Shown here in pieces: positions 8,123 through 16,648 of a DNA stretch of 38,359 bases. The translations under genes were made by a program, and so were the position numbers. Below the pieces are notes generated by a model that was not told the DNA's origin, did no database searches, and saw only the letters and a list, made by a program, of their open reading frames with translations. This stretch comes from Bacteroidales bacterium (GTDB lineage Bacteria; Bacteroidota; Bacteroidia; Bacteroidales; UBA7960). Within the stretch, counting starts at the first letter, position 1. Each line of letters starts with the position of its first letter. The DNA lies in assembly GCA_003567625.1 (NCBI GenBank), contig PWZB01000043.1:1-38359 (forward strand), read 5' to 3'.

Positions 8123-8147
8123 AACCCGGTTAATGCCGGGTTTTTTT
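8123..8147 (+). terminator. Intrinsic terminator after rpmG-DUF4295
   Basis: AACCCGG / CCGGGTT stem with a 6-base loop followed by a run of T. It separates the ribosomal protein transcript from ftsY. Confidence 0.92.
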
Positions 8148-8230
8148 ATTGTGTCGATTTTTTATCTGTATCAACTCGTTTTTTTATAATATCTTTATAG
8201 TGTTTACTAATAAATAAAAATCAAAAAAAA

Positions 8231-9190
8231 ATGGGAGTGTTTGATGTTTTTTCAAGGAATAAAGAAGAGAAGCTTGAAAAAGGTCTTTCGAAAACACGTG
8301 ACAATTTTTTCTCAAGGCTGTCAAAGGTGATTGTTGGAAAATCAAAGGTTGACAGCGGTGTTTTGGATGATCTTGAGGAGGTTCTGATTAGTTCTGATGT
8401 GGGTGTAAATACGACGGTTAAAATAATAGAACGGATTGAGGAAAGAGTTGCACGTGATAAATACGTTAATACCGGTGAGCTTAATCAGATTTTAAAAGAA
8501 GAGATCATCGGTTTATTGGTTGAAAATGAAAAAAGTTCTTTTACCGAAGTTGGTCTTGAAAATAAAATTAAGCCATGTGTTATTATGGTAGTTGGAGTTA
8601 ATGGTGTTGGCAAAACGACGACAATCGGTAAGCTGGCATATAAATTCAAGACGGCGGGCAAGCAGGTTGTGCTTGGGGCAGCTGACACTTTTCGTGCAGC
8701 AGCTGTTGATCAGCTTGCAATTTGGTCGGAAAGAGCCGGCGTGCCACTTGTTAAAAAAGAAATGGGTACCGACCCGGCCTCCGTTACCTATGAAACATTA
8801 GACTATGCTGTTAAAAATAATTCTGACGTCGTAATTATTGATACCGCCGGAAGACTGCACAACAAAGTCAGCCTGATGAATGAACTGGCGAAAATAAAAC
8901 GGGTGATGAAAAAAGTTATACCGGAAGCACCACACGAAATATTACTGATCCTTGACGGTTCTACCGGGCAGAATGGCTTTGAACAGGCTAAACAATTTAC
9001 ACAGGTAACGGAAGTAAATGCACTGGCTATTACTAAACTCGACGGTACGGCAAAAGGTGGAGTAGTCCTGGGAATTTCCGACCAGTTTAATGTTCCTGTA
9101 AAATATATCGGAGTTGGCGAAACGATTGATGACCTCCAGATTTTTGACAGGGTTGCATTTGTTGAAAAATTATTTCAGAAGCAACAGTGA
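8231..9190 (+). CDS. ftsY: Signal recognition particle receptor FtsY
   Basis: SRP receptor GTPase; with Ffh it delivers nascent membrane proteins to the Sec translocon at the inner membrane. The 319 residues lack the long acidic A domain of E. coli and start directly with the NG domain. The N domain covers about 20-105. GTPase motifs: GVNGVGKTTT (122-131), DTFRAAAVDQL (152-162), DTAGR (204-208), TKLDGTAKGG (268-277). The spot after rpmG-DUF4295 is the usual one in Bacteroidetes, but a terminator lies between them. Confidence 0.98.
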   Translation: MGVFDVFSRNKEEKLEKGLSKTRDNFFSRLSKVIVGKSKVDSGVLDDLEEVLISSDVGVNTTVKIIERIEERVARDKYVNTGELNQILKEEIIGLLVENEKSSFTEVGLENKIKPCVIMVVGVNGVGKTTTIGKLAYKFKTAGKQVVLGAADTFRAAAVDQLAIWSERAGVPLVKKEMGTDPASVTYETLDYAVKNNSDVVIIDTAGRLHNKVSLMNELAKIKRVMKKVIPEAPHEILLILDGSTGQNGFEQAKQFTQVTEVNALAITKLDGTAKGGVVLGISDQFNVPVKYIGVGETIDDLQIFDRVAFVEKLFQKQQ

Positions 9191-9355
9191 TAAATCTTTT
9201 ATTTAGGTTGGTAATTTTTGCGCATTGCCGGTTATCGGCTATTAAGTGTCAGCATAAGTTTTTGTGTTGTAATAAGTAAATATTCCTGTTATTGAAGGTT
9301 TGTAAAAAAATGCATTTATGTACTTATCACCCTAACTTAATTTTTGGTTTTGAAT

Positions 9356-10654
9356 ATGCCTGAAAGGATCAATATCATTACCCTGGGTTGTCCGAAAAAT
9401 CTTGTTGATTCGGAAAAGATCATGGGCAACCTGAAACTGGCTAATTTTAGGGTTTTTCATGAGTCAAATGAGCCGGCAGATATCGTAGTTATTAATACCT
9501 GCGGGTTTATTGATGATGCAAAGGAAGAGTCTGTCGAAACCATTTTGCAATTTGTCAATGCTAAAAGTCGTGGAGATATTAAAAAGCTGATAATTACAGG
9601 TTGTTTGTCTGAAAGATACGCAAAAGAACTTAAAGAAGAGATAGATGAGGTAGATGCCTGGTTTGGGGTTAATGATGCTGTAGAATTATTGAAGTATATA
9701 AACCCATCTATTAATGCCTGCAGTGAAAACAAACGTATTATAACCACACCTGAACACTATGCTTATCTGAAGATTGCCGAAGGATGCGACCGTACATGCT
9801 CATTTTGTGCCATCCCTTTTATAAGGGGTAAATTCCGGTCAAAACATATTGATACTCTTGTTACGGAAACCGAAATGCTTGCCCGGAAAGGAGTCAGGGA
9901 GTTATTGATCATAGCACAGGATATTGGCTATTATGGAATGGATATATACAAAAAAAACATGTTGCCGGAGCTTTTAGATGAACTGGTAAAAATCAATGGC
10001 ATAGAATGGATAAGATTACACTATGCGTATCCTCTTAATTTCCCGGATAAGACAATAAGGCAAATAGCAGGATATGATAAGGTATGTCGCTACCTGGATA
10101 TTCCATTGCAACATATAAGCGACAATATTCTAAAATCGATGAAAAGAAATATTGATAAGAATAAAACTTTGAAACTTATATGCCGGTTGAGGGAAAAAGT
10201 GCCTGGCATAGCATTACGTACTACTTTTATGGCAGGTTATCCTGGCGAATCGGAAAGAGATTTTCTTGAATTGCTTGATTTTGTCAGGAATACTTGTTTT
10301 GACAGGGTCGGCGTGTTCACTTATTCTGCTGAGGAAAACACACCTGCATGGGGCCTGGACGATTCAATTCCCCGTAAAATAAAAAAGCAACGGGCAGATA
10401 TGTTAATGGAAGAACAGCAAAGGATTGCATTGCAGTTAAACAGGCAAAAGGTGGGGAAAGTTTTTAAAGTGATTGTTGACAGGAGTGAAGGTGAATTTAT
10501 GATTGGAAGAACAGAATTTGATTCACCGGAAATAGACAACGAAGTACTTATTACCGGCAATCACGACCTGTTAAATCCAGGTATGTTTTGCAACGTTCTT
10601 ATCAAGGATGCATCCGCGTTTGAGATATATGGAATACCTGTTAACAATTATTAA
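9356..10654 (+). CDS. rimO: Ribosomal protein S12 methylthiotransferase RimO
   Basis: Radical-SAM enzyme that methylthiolates an aspartate of ribosomal protein S12. Three cluster-binding cysteines of the N-terminal UPF0004 domain are C12 (TLGCPKN), C49 (INTCGF) and C83 (TGCLSER); the radical-SAM triad is C144, C148, C151 (EGCDRTCSFC). A TRAM domain follows at about 365-430. The ORF track starts at a TTG (9344); I prefer the ATG at 9356, which gives the usual MPERINIITLGCPKN N-terminus and 432 residues. It lies 165 bases after ftsY. Confidence 0.97.
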   Translation: MPERINIITLGCPKNLVDSEKIMGNLKLANFRVFHESNEPADIVVINTCGFIDDAKEESVETILQFVNAKSRGDIKKLIITGCLSERYAKELKEEIDEVDAWFGVNDAVELLKYINPSINACSENKRIITTPEHYAYLKIAEGCDRTCSFCAIPFIRGKFRSKHIDTLVTETEMLARKGVRELLIIAQDIGYYGMDIYKKNMLPELLDELVKINGIEWIRLHYAYPLNFPDKTIRQIAGYDKVCRYLDIPLQHISDNILKSMKRNIDKNKTLKLICRLREKVPGIALRTTFMAGYPGESERDFLELLDFVRNTCFDRVGVFTYSAEENTPAWGLDDSIPRKIKKQRADMLMEEQQRIALQLNRQKVGKVFKVIVDRSEGEFMIGRTEFDSPEIDNEVLITGNHDLLNPGMFCNVLIKDASAFEIYGIPVNNY

Positions 10655-10781
10655 AACATCTTTCAAAAAATTTTATCATCAAACGTTATAAAAAAATAAT
10701 ATTTCCTTTGTTAAATAACATTAATTTGTAATTTAGCGTTTTTCGTACCTGTTATCATATTATGAATTACAGATAATATAA

Positions 10782-11321
10782 ATGGAAAAGTTGAAAATCA
10801 AGAATAAAGTATTTTTTAAGTGTATAGATCATAGTGAAATTCTTGCGGCTGTTAAGAAGCTTGCCTGTCAACTTAAAAGAGATTACAATAAAGACATTCC
10901 GGTGTTTATGGTTATTCTTAACGGAGCCTTTATGTTTGCTGCCGATTTACTTAAAGAATTTGACGGGATGTGTGAGGTTGAATTCATTGCTGTATCTTCA
11001 TACAGAGGTACCGAATCTACCGGTGTGGTTGAAATAAAGTCAGACTTTACGAAAAATATAAAAAACAGAAGGGTTGTTATTCTTGAAGATATTGTTGATA
11101 GCGGAACCACGATCAGTTTTTTGCTTCAGAAAATGGAAAAATATGAACCAAAAGATATTCAGGTGGCTACACTGCTGCTTAAGCCGGATGCACTGGAAAC
11201 CGATGTGAAACCCGGTTATGTGGGAATAGAAGTACCAAATGATTTTATTGTGGGTTATGGATTGGATTATGATGGTTATGGACGTAATTACAAAGACATA
11301 TATAAAATCACTGATGATTAA
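10782..11321 (+). CDS. hpt: Hypoxanthine phosphoribosyltransferase
   Basis: Purine salvage enzyme that makes IMP or GMP from hypoxanthine or guanine and PRPP. The 179 residues carry the PRPP-binding loop VVILEDIVDSGTT (about 105-117) and the flexible-loop SSYRGTES region (about 73-80). It is followed after 35 bases by adk and then obgE, an order widely shared in Bacteroidetes, so one transcript is likely. Confidence 0.95.
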   Translation: MEKLKIKNKVFFKCIDHSEILAAVKKLACQLKRDYNKDIPVFMVILNGAFMFAADLLKEFDGMCEVEFIAVSSYRGTESTGVVEIKSDFTKNIKNRRVVILEDIVDSGTTISFLLQKMEKYEPKDIQVATLLLKPDALETDVKPGYVGIEVPNDFIVGYGLDYDGYGRNYKDIYKITDD

Positions 11322-11356
11322 TTTTACCTTAAGTCTAATTTTAAAAAAATAGAGTT

Positions 11357-11938
11357 ATGTTGAATGTTGTTATTTTTGGTCCTCCCGGTTCGGGTAAAGG
11401 GACACAATCAGAAAAGATTGCTGAAAAGTACCGCTTAATTCATTTATCAACCGGCGATCTGCTGCGCGAAGAGATGAAGAAGGATACAAGCCTGGGCAGA
11501 CAAGTGAAAAACTATATTGAAAAAGGTGAACTTGTACCTGATGAAGTAATTATTGAACAGCTTTATTTAAAGTTATCGGAATATAAAGATGCTCCTGGAT
11601 TTATTTTTGATGGATTTCCCAGGACGATAGTTCAGGCTGAAAAGCTTGACAAAATGCTCGAAAAGAATAATATTCATATAAATATTGTTTTGAATATTGA
11701 AGTTGATGAGGAAGAGCTTGTCAGGCGGATGATGGGAAGAGCCCAGGATTCAAATCGTTCTGATGACAAGGAGGATGTTATAAACAACCGGATTGATATT
11801 TATAAAGAGCAAACCTTTCCTTTAATAAATTACTATAAGAACCAGGGAAAAATAGTCAACATTGATGGCATGGCATCGGTTGATAAGGTCTTCGAAAATA
11901 TTTGTTATGCGCTTTATGCTTATAATTCACAAAAATAA
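11357..11938 (+). CDS. adk: Adenylate kinase, short form
   Basis: Interconverts ATP + AMP and 2 ADP. P-loop GPPGSGKGT (8-16), AMP-binding HLSTGDLLREE (about 29-39) and FIFDGFPRT (about 77-85). With 193 residues and MMGRAQDSNRSDDKEDVI where larger enzymes carry the zinc-type lid, this is the short-lid variant. Middle gene of hpt-adk-obgE. Confidence 0.97.
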   Translation: MLNVVIFGPPGSGKGTQSEKIAEKYRLIHLSTGDLLREEMKKDTSLGRQVKNYIEKGELVPDEVIIEQLYLKLSEYKDAPGFIFDGFPRTIVQAEKLDKMLEKNNIHINIVLNIEVDEEELVRRMMGRAQDSNRSDDKEDVINNRIDIYKEQTFPLINYYKNQGKIVNIDGMASVDKVFENICYALYAYNSQK

Positions 11939-11989
11939 TAGTACATATTTTGCAGGCGTTAGCTTATAGATTTAATGTTTTTATCATCA

Positions 11990-12976
11990 ATGGCCTCATC
12001 CAATTTTATAGATTATGTAAAGATTTGCTGCCGGTCTGGCAAAGGTGGTGCGGGTTCGGTACGTTTTCGCAGGGCAAAATACATTCCTAAAGGAGGCCCT
12101 GATGGAGGTGACGGTGGCAGGGGAGGAAACGTGGTTGTTAGGGGGAACAATCAACTATGGACTTTACTTCATCTAAAATATTCAAAACATATGATTGCAG
12201 GTGCTGGGCAACCGGGCGGAGGGAATAACCGTGCGGGAGCTTCCGGGAAAGATGTAGCTATTGAAGTGCCGGTAGGTACAATTGTTAAAAGTGATGAGAC
12301 CGGAAAAATGCTTTTTGAAGTAACAGAACATGATGAAACTAAAGTTCTGTTGCCTGGCGGCAGAGGAGGGCTTGGCAATACTCATTTTAAATCATCTGTC
12401 AACAGAACTCCCCGTTATGCCCAGCCGGGTGAACCCGGAGTAGAAAAATGGGTGATTTTCGAACTTAAAATACTTGCCGATGTCGGCTTAGTCGGATTAC
12501 CAAATGCCGGAAAATCTACATTATTATCTGTATTATCTGCTGCAAAACCCAAAATTGCCGATTATCCATTTACAACACTTACGCCAAACCTGGGTATCGT
12601 ACCTTATTATGATGATCGCTCTTTTGTTATGGCTGATATACCCGGCATTATTGAAGGAGCATACAAGGGAAAAGGATTGGGACACAGGTTTCTCAGACAT
12701 ATAGAGCGAAACTCACTCCTTTTGTTTATTATACCCGCTGATTCGCAAAATATTAAAAAAGAATATGATATCCTTGTCAACGAACTCGAACAATATAATC
12801 CCGAACTGCTTGATAAAACACGTATCCTGGCTGTTTCAAAATGCGACTTGCTTGATAAAGAAGAACTTGATAAAATCCGTATAAACATCCCTGATATTCC
12901 GGCTGAACTCATTTCTTCTCATACCAATACAGGGCTTGTTGAACTCAAAAATTTGTTATGGAAATATATGACCTGA
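11990..12976 (+). CDS. obgE: GTPase Obg
   Basis: Ribosome-associated GTPase involved in 50S assembly and stress control. The N-terminal Obg fold is glycine-rich ([19 protein letters not shown]); the G domain has [11 protein letters not shown] and DIPG, with SKCD as the base-specificity motif. The C-terminal OCT domain of some firmicute proteins is absent, as usual in this phylum. The track starts at 11975 (MFLSS); the ATG at 11990 ([10 protein letters not shown]) agrees better with family N-termini, which begin near the FxD motif. Confidence 0.95.
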   Translation: MASSNFIDYVKICCRSGKGGAGSVRFRRAKYIPKGGPDGGDGGRGGNVVVRGNNQLWTLLHLKYSKHMIAGAGQPGGGNNRAGASGKDVAIEVPVGTIVKSDETGKMLFEVTEHDETKVLLPGGRGGLGNTHFKSSVNRTPRYAQPGEPGVEKWVIFELKILADVGLVGLPNAGKSTLLSVLSAAKPKIADYPFTTLTPNLGIVPYYDDRSFVMADIPGIIEGAYKGKGLGHRFLRHIERNSLLLFIIPADSQNIKKEYDILVNELEQYNPELLDKTRILAVSKCDLLDKEELDKIRINIPDIPAELISSHTNTGLVELKNLLWKYMT

Positions 12977-13011
12977 ATAAATATTAGCGAAATAAAGGAT
13001 GAATGATTGTA

Positions 13012-13060
13012 CGGATTGTGCAGATTGAGTAGATTAAAAGGATTGAAAAGATTAAAGAAT
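13012..13060 (+). repeat. Degenerate gattr quasi-repeat between obgE and the PAP2 gene
   Basis: The stretch repeats ggattg / agatta with a period of about 9-10 bases and contains almost no C on this strand. Similar degenerate purine-rich stretches are frequent between genes in Bacteroidetes. No coding potential. Confidence 0.55.
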
Positions 13061-13094
13061 GCATGTTCGAAAATTATATAAATATATATAAAGG

Positions 13095-13694
13095 ATGCTG
13101 GAGACATTATTGGAATTAGACCGTGAATTGTTTTTTTTTCTTAATGGTATTAACAATTCATTTTTTGATATAATAATGACATATATCAGCAAGAGATTAA
13201 CATGGGTGCCGCTTTATGCCTTTTTACTTTATTTAATGATAAGGGAGTATAAATGGAAAACGTTATGGCTGGTGTTGTTTGTTATATTATTAATAACTTT
13301 AAGTGATCAGGGTTCAGGTTGGTTTAAAGATTTTTTTGAACGGCTTCGCCCAAGTCGAGATCCTTCGATAATGGATATGATTCACCTGCCTGCCGGAAGA
13401 AGAGGTGGAAGTTATGGCTTTGTTTCGGCTCATGCAGCAAATACGTTTGCTTTAGCCGGTTTTGTGACCCTATTATTTAAAGGTAAAAATTTTCTTTATC
13501 TAAGAATAATCTTTTTTACTTATGCCTCATTAAATGCATATAGCCGCATATATCTGGGCGTGCATTATCCGGGTGATGTAATTGGAGGAACTATTTTAGG
13601 ATTGATTATTGCCTGGGCGGTAGGTTATTTATGGTGTAAATTGCAGGAAAAACTTCCCGTTCCGGCTTCAGGGTTTTTGGTGAAAAAAGAATAA
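13095..13694 (+). CDS. PAP2-family membrane phosphatase
   Basis: Integral membrane acid phosphatase of the PAP2 superfamily, probably acting on undecaprenyl diphosphate or another lipid phosphate. The 199 residues form about five to six membrane helices. The three active-site motifs are present: KDFFERLRPSR (KxxxxxxRP), GFVSAHAAN in place of PSGH, and SRIYLGVHYPGDV (SRxxxxxHxxxD). The substrate cannot be told from sequence. It follows obgE by 118 bases; co-transcription is uncertain. Confidence 0.9.
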   Translation: MLETLLELDRELFFFLNGINNSFFDIIMTYISKRLTWVPLYAFLLYLMIREYKWKTLWLVLFVILLITLSDQGSGWFKDFFERLRPSRDPSIMDMIHLPAGRRGGSYGFVSAHAANTFALAGFVTLLFKGKNFLYLRIIFFTYASLNAYSRIYLGVHYPGDVIGGTILGLIIAWAVGYLWCKLQEKLPVPASGFLVKKE

Positions 13695-14084
13695 AATGAT
13701 CGCAGAATATTACCCTCAGACTTCTTAAAAACACTCCGAAATTACCACGAATAATCGGATATTTTTAATTTATGCAATCACATTGAACAGTTGTATTTTA
13801 TTGTTTTTTAGTATGTTTTAATGCTTTTGGCTTATGCTAAAACACATAGGGTGTTAATTCAATTCATTGGCAAATCAAACTAAAGTTTTTTGTCTTTGCT
13901 TAATAATATTTTGATTGCCCATTTATACGGTACTTGTTTGGGTTATATCGCTCATTATCTGCAGGCTACTTTGTTTTATTGGTTAGTGTGATAAATTTTT
14001 TTAAGAAGTCTGCCCTTATGTAAGTGATTTTTTAATAATATTGCAATTAAACTGTAACTTGTTTTTTACTCAAAACAAATCTTT
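13695..14084. other. Intergenic region, 390 bases, mostly MITE-like element
   Basis: Besides the inverted-repeat element (13717-14012) only 68 bases remain before the parA start. If parA has its own promoter it is either in these bases or inside the element's right end; I see no clear TAnnTTTG there. Confidence 0.6.
13713..14016. mobile_element. MITE-like element with 15-bp inverted repeats and CCCT target duplication
   Basis: CAGACTTCTTAAAAA (13717-13731) and its exact reverse complement TTTTTAAGAAGTCTG (13998-14012) bound a 296-bp non-coding segment. Each end is directly flanked by CCCT (13713-13716 and 14013-14016), as expected for a 4-bp target-site duplication. No transposase ORF lies inside, so it would have to be moved in trans. 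The parent transposon family is not identified; IS5- and IS1380-like elements make duplications of about this size. Confidence 0.75.
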
Positions 14085-14852
14085 ATGGCAAAAGTTATAG
14101 CTGTCAGCAATCATAAGGGTGGTGTGGGGAAGACCACATCTGCAATAAACTTGGGTGTGGGTTTAAACATGAAAGGGAAAAAGGTATTATTGATTGATTT
14201 AGATTCGCAGGCAAATTTAAGTCAAAGCCTTAATATTGAGGAGCCTGAATTTCATATTTACGGTTCTATTAAAGGTATTTATCCTGTACAGCCTTTAGAG
14301 GTGATTAAAGATCTTCATGTTGTTCCTTCTGTCAGTGAGCTTTCGGCAGCCGAGCCGGAACTTACAGCCGAAGCAGGTCGTGAATTTATATTGTCAGAAT
14401 TAATTGAGCCTGTTGTTGAAGATTATGATTTTGTGTTTATTGATTGTCCGCCATCGTTGGGTTTATTTACGATAAATGCTTTCACTGCTGCTGATGAGAT
14501 TTACATACCGATGCAGGCACAGTATCTTGCATTGCAGGGAATAGGTAAGCTTTTGGTTTTAAAGGACGTAATTAAAAAGCGTATGAACAAAAAGCTTGAA
14601 ATAGGTGGTATTTTCATTACGCAGTTTGATCGCCGTAAAGTGCTAAACCGCTATGTACTCGAAACTATCGAGTCGCATTTTGGCGACAAAGTATTCAAGA
14701 CACGCATACGAAGCAATGTAGCACTGGCAGAAGCTCCAAATGCCGGACTGGATATATTCCGCTACCAGGAAAACAGCATTGGTGCTTTTGATTATATGCA
14801 ATTGACCAACGAGATATTAAAGAGAAATAAATCCGGCCCTAAAAGTTTATAG
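14085..14852 (+). CDS. ParA/Soj-family ATPase
   Basis: Walker-type ATPase of the ParA/MinD family that positions DNA or protein cargo. Deviant Walker A KGGVGKTT at 11-18 with the signature lysine; Walker A' region LLIDLDSQANLSQSL; Walker B DFVFIDCPPS. The 255 residues match chromosomal Soj length, without the N-terminal helix-turn-helix of plasmid P1/F ParA. No parB or parS was noticed nearby, so the partner is unknown; chromosomal parAB are usually adjacent. Its last 6 bases overlap the convergent transporter gene. Confidence 0.9.
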   Translation: MAKVIAVSNHKGGVGKTTSAINLGVGLNMKGKKVLLIDLDSQANLSQSLNIEEPEFHIYGSIKGIYPVQPLEVIKDLHVVPSVSELSAAEPELTAEAGREFILSELIEPVVEDYDFVFIDCPPSLGLFTINAFTAADEIYIPMQAQYLALQGIGKLLVLKDVIKKRMNKKLEIGGIFITQFDRRKVLNRYVLETIESHFGDKVFKTRIRSNVALAEAPNAGLDIFRYQENSIGAFDYMQLTNEILKRNKSGPKSL

Positions 14853-16436
14853 CATAGCCATAAACTGACTTACGATTATCATTAACACCAGGGCAACAGG
14901 ATAAACGGTTGCATAACCTAGGGCAGGTGCTTCGGTTTTTGTTTTTGAATCTATGGCAGCAAGTCCCGGTGTGCTGGTCATGCTACCAGCAATAACACCC
15001 AGTAGCAAGGCGAAATTAACTTTAAGGATATATCTTCCAAACAAGATGCTTATTATTAAAGGAACTACTGTAATCGTTGCACCTGTATAGAAAAGAGTCC
15101 AGCCATACGTTGCAAAAGCTTCAACAATATGAGCTCCTGAATGTGTGCCTACAGTAGCTAAAAACATTAACAGCCCTAATTTGCGTAATAACTGGTTGGC
15201 TGTGTCCGACATTGACCATATTATAGGCCCTGTTTTGCCAAGATTACTCAAAATAATTGCTGTGGCTAAAATACCACCGGTTATACCGAGCGAAAAATCA
15301 AACAAGCCGAAAAAAGGTATATTAATAGAACCCAATAATATACCTATAACAATACCAAGCGAGATAGGAAGAAAATTTGTTTCGCTGAGCCTTTTTTCTT
15401 CATTACCCAGCAACTTCATCACTTTACGTATGTTTTCCTTATCGCTGGCAACCATTACTTTATCGCCAAACCGTAAAGTGCTGTTTCCGCTGGGTGTAAG
15501 GTCAATGTCACTGCGGCGAATACGGGTTATTGTTGCATTATAGTATGCGGTGAGGTTTAATTCTTTCAGGGGTTTGTTTATTACTTTTTTGTTTGTTATA
15601 AGTATCCAGTTAACAGTATAATCAACGGGAAGCGGAAGTTTTTCACTAGTCGGCTTTCCTATTAGCAGTTCAATTTTTTCAAGCGCTTCGGCTGTTCCGA
15701 CAACTTTGATTATATCACCTGTATAAAGCCTTGTTTTATCATGCGGTGTAACGGTTTTATCTTTATGTTTTACACGCGATATTACTGCATGCGTCATGGT
15801 GCTTATTTCAAGGTCATGGATAGTTTTGCCGTCCAGGTTTTGGTTTTCAACAACAAAATTCTTATCAATGACTTCAGGATGTTCTCTTTCCTGTTGTTTT
15901 TTATAATCATTTTCCTCTTTTTTCATATCAATTTTCAAAAGAACGGGTAAAAATGTAAGAAAGAGAATCACACCAATAACACCGACGGGATAAGCAATTC
16001 CATATCCTATAGAGACCAGTGGTGAGCCGGTGGCATCTATGGCTGCAGCTAATCCTGTAGAACTGGTCAATGCCCCGGTAAAAACTCCTATACCAAGGTC
16101 AATTTCAATGTCTAAATATTTTGAAAAACCTAATCCTAATAAAGCAGCGGAGATTATAAGCAATAAACATATATAAATAAGTTTTCTGCCCATTTTTTTG
16201 AATGCATCAAAAAATCCCGGTCCTGCCTGAATGCCAACGGTAAAAATAAAAAATACCAGGCCTATGGTTTGAAACTCAACTGGCACCAGGAATCCATGAT
16301 GTCCGAGGAAAAGTGCAACAAAAATTACCGCCGATAAATCAAGTGAAAGACCCTTGAATTTCAAATTACCTATTGCTATACCTATTGTGATTATAAGAAA
16401 AAGCGCAAAATAACCTTCGAAAAATATATCGGGCAT
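14847..16436 (-). CDS. AspT/YidE-type transporter with two RCK_C domains
   Basis: Inner-membrane protein of the aspartate:alanine exchanger family. The two membrane halves (about 1-170 and 365-529) each carry the duplicated Asp-Al_Ex repeat, with matching motifs TGALTSSTGLAAA and AGSMTSTPGLAAI; between them lie two TrkA-C/RCK_C regulatory domains (about 200-285 and 290-360). The 529-residue length is typical. Many members have no proven substrate, so a dicarboxylate or amino acid is only a guess. A CAAAGTTA (-7 on the minus strand) lies 78 bases upstream. Confidence 0.9.
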   Translation of the reverse strand: MPDIFFEGYFALFLIITIGIAIGNLKFKGLSLDLSAVIFVALFLGHHGFLVPVEFQTIGLVFFIFTVGIQAGPGFFDAFKKMGRKLIYICLLLIISAALLGLGFSKYLDIEIDLGIGVFTGALTSSTGLAAAIDATGSPLVSIGYGIAYPVGVIGVILFLTFLPVLLKIDMKKEENDYKKQQEREHPEVIDKNFVVENQNLDGKTIHDLEISTMTHAVISRVKHKDKTVTPHDKTRLYTGDIIKVVGTAEALEKIELLIGKPTSEKLPLPVDYTVNWILITNKKVINKPLKELNLTAYYNATITRIRRSDIDLTPSGNSTLRFGDKVMVASDKENIRKVMKLLGNEEKRLSETNFLPISLGIVIGILLGSINIPFFGLFDFSLGITGGILATAIILSNLGKTGPIIWSMSDTANQLLRKLGLLMFLATVGTHSGAHIVEAFATYGWTLFYTGATITVVPLIISILFGRYILKVNFALLLGVIAGSMTSTPGLAAIDSKTKTEAPALGYATVYPVALVLMIIVSQFMAML

Positions 16437-16513
16437 TTAACAATTGTTTATTATGAAAAATGTTTATTTCAGGTTACAAAAATATTTACGGTTTATATCT
16501 TAACCCCCGGTTG

Positions 16514-16521
16514 CAAAGTTA
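16514..16521 (-). promoter_or_regulatory. -7 promoter element for the AspT-type transporter gene
   Basis: Minus strand TAACTTTG fits TAnnTTTG; a TTG-containing possible -33 lies about 25 bases further upstream, somewhat too far. Confidence 0.5.
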
Positions 16522-16636
16522 ATCTTTATTAAATTTATTGTTTGATCAATATAATTTTTTCTTTTGGTTGGGGGTGAAAGATGTTCTGCAAGTACCTGGT
16601 TTAGATGTGTTTACCGACCTTATGCTATGCCTGTTA

Positions 16637-16648
16637 CCCCTATAGGGG
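16637..16648. other. 12-bp perfect palindrome abutting a stop codon
   Basis: CCCCTATAGGGG lies immediately after the stop codon of the TPR-SPOR gene (minus strand). No T-run follows on that strand, so it is not a standard terminator. Confidence 0.5.

Noticed and set aside
15145-15543. Plus-strand ORF of 132 residues
   Set aside because: Lies fully inside the AspT-type transporter on the other strand, whose motifs are clear.
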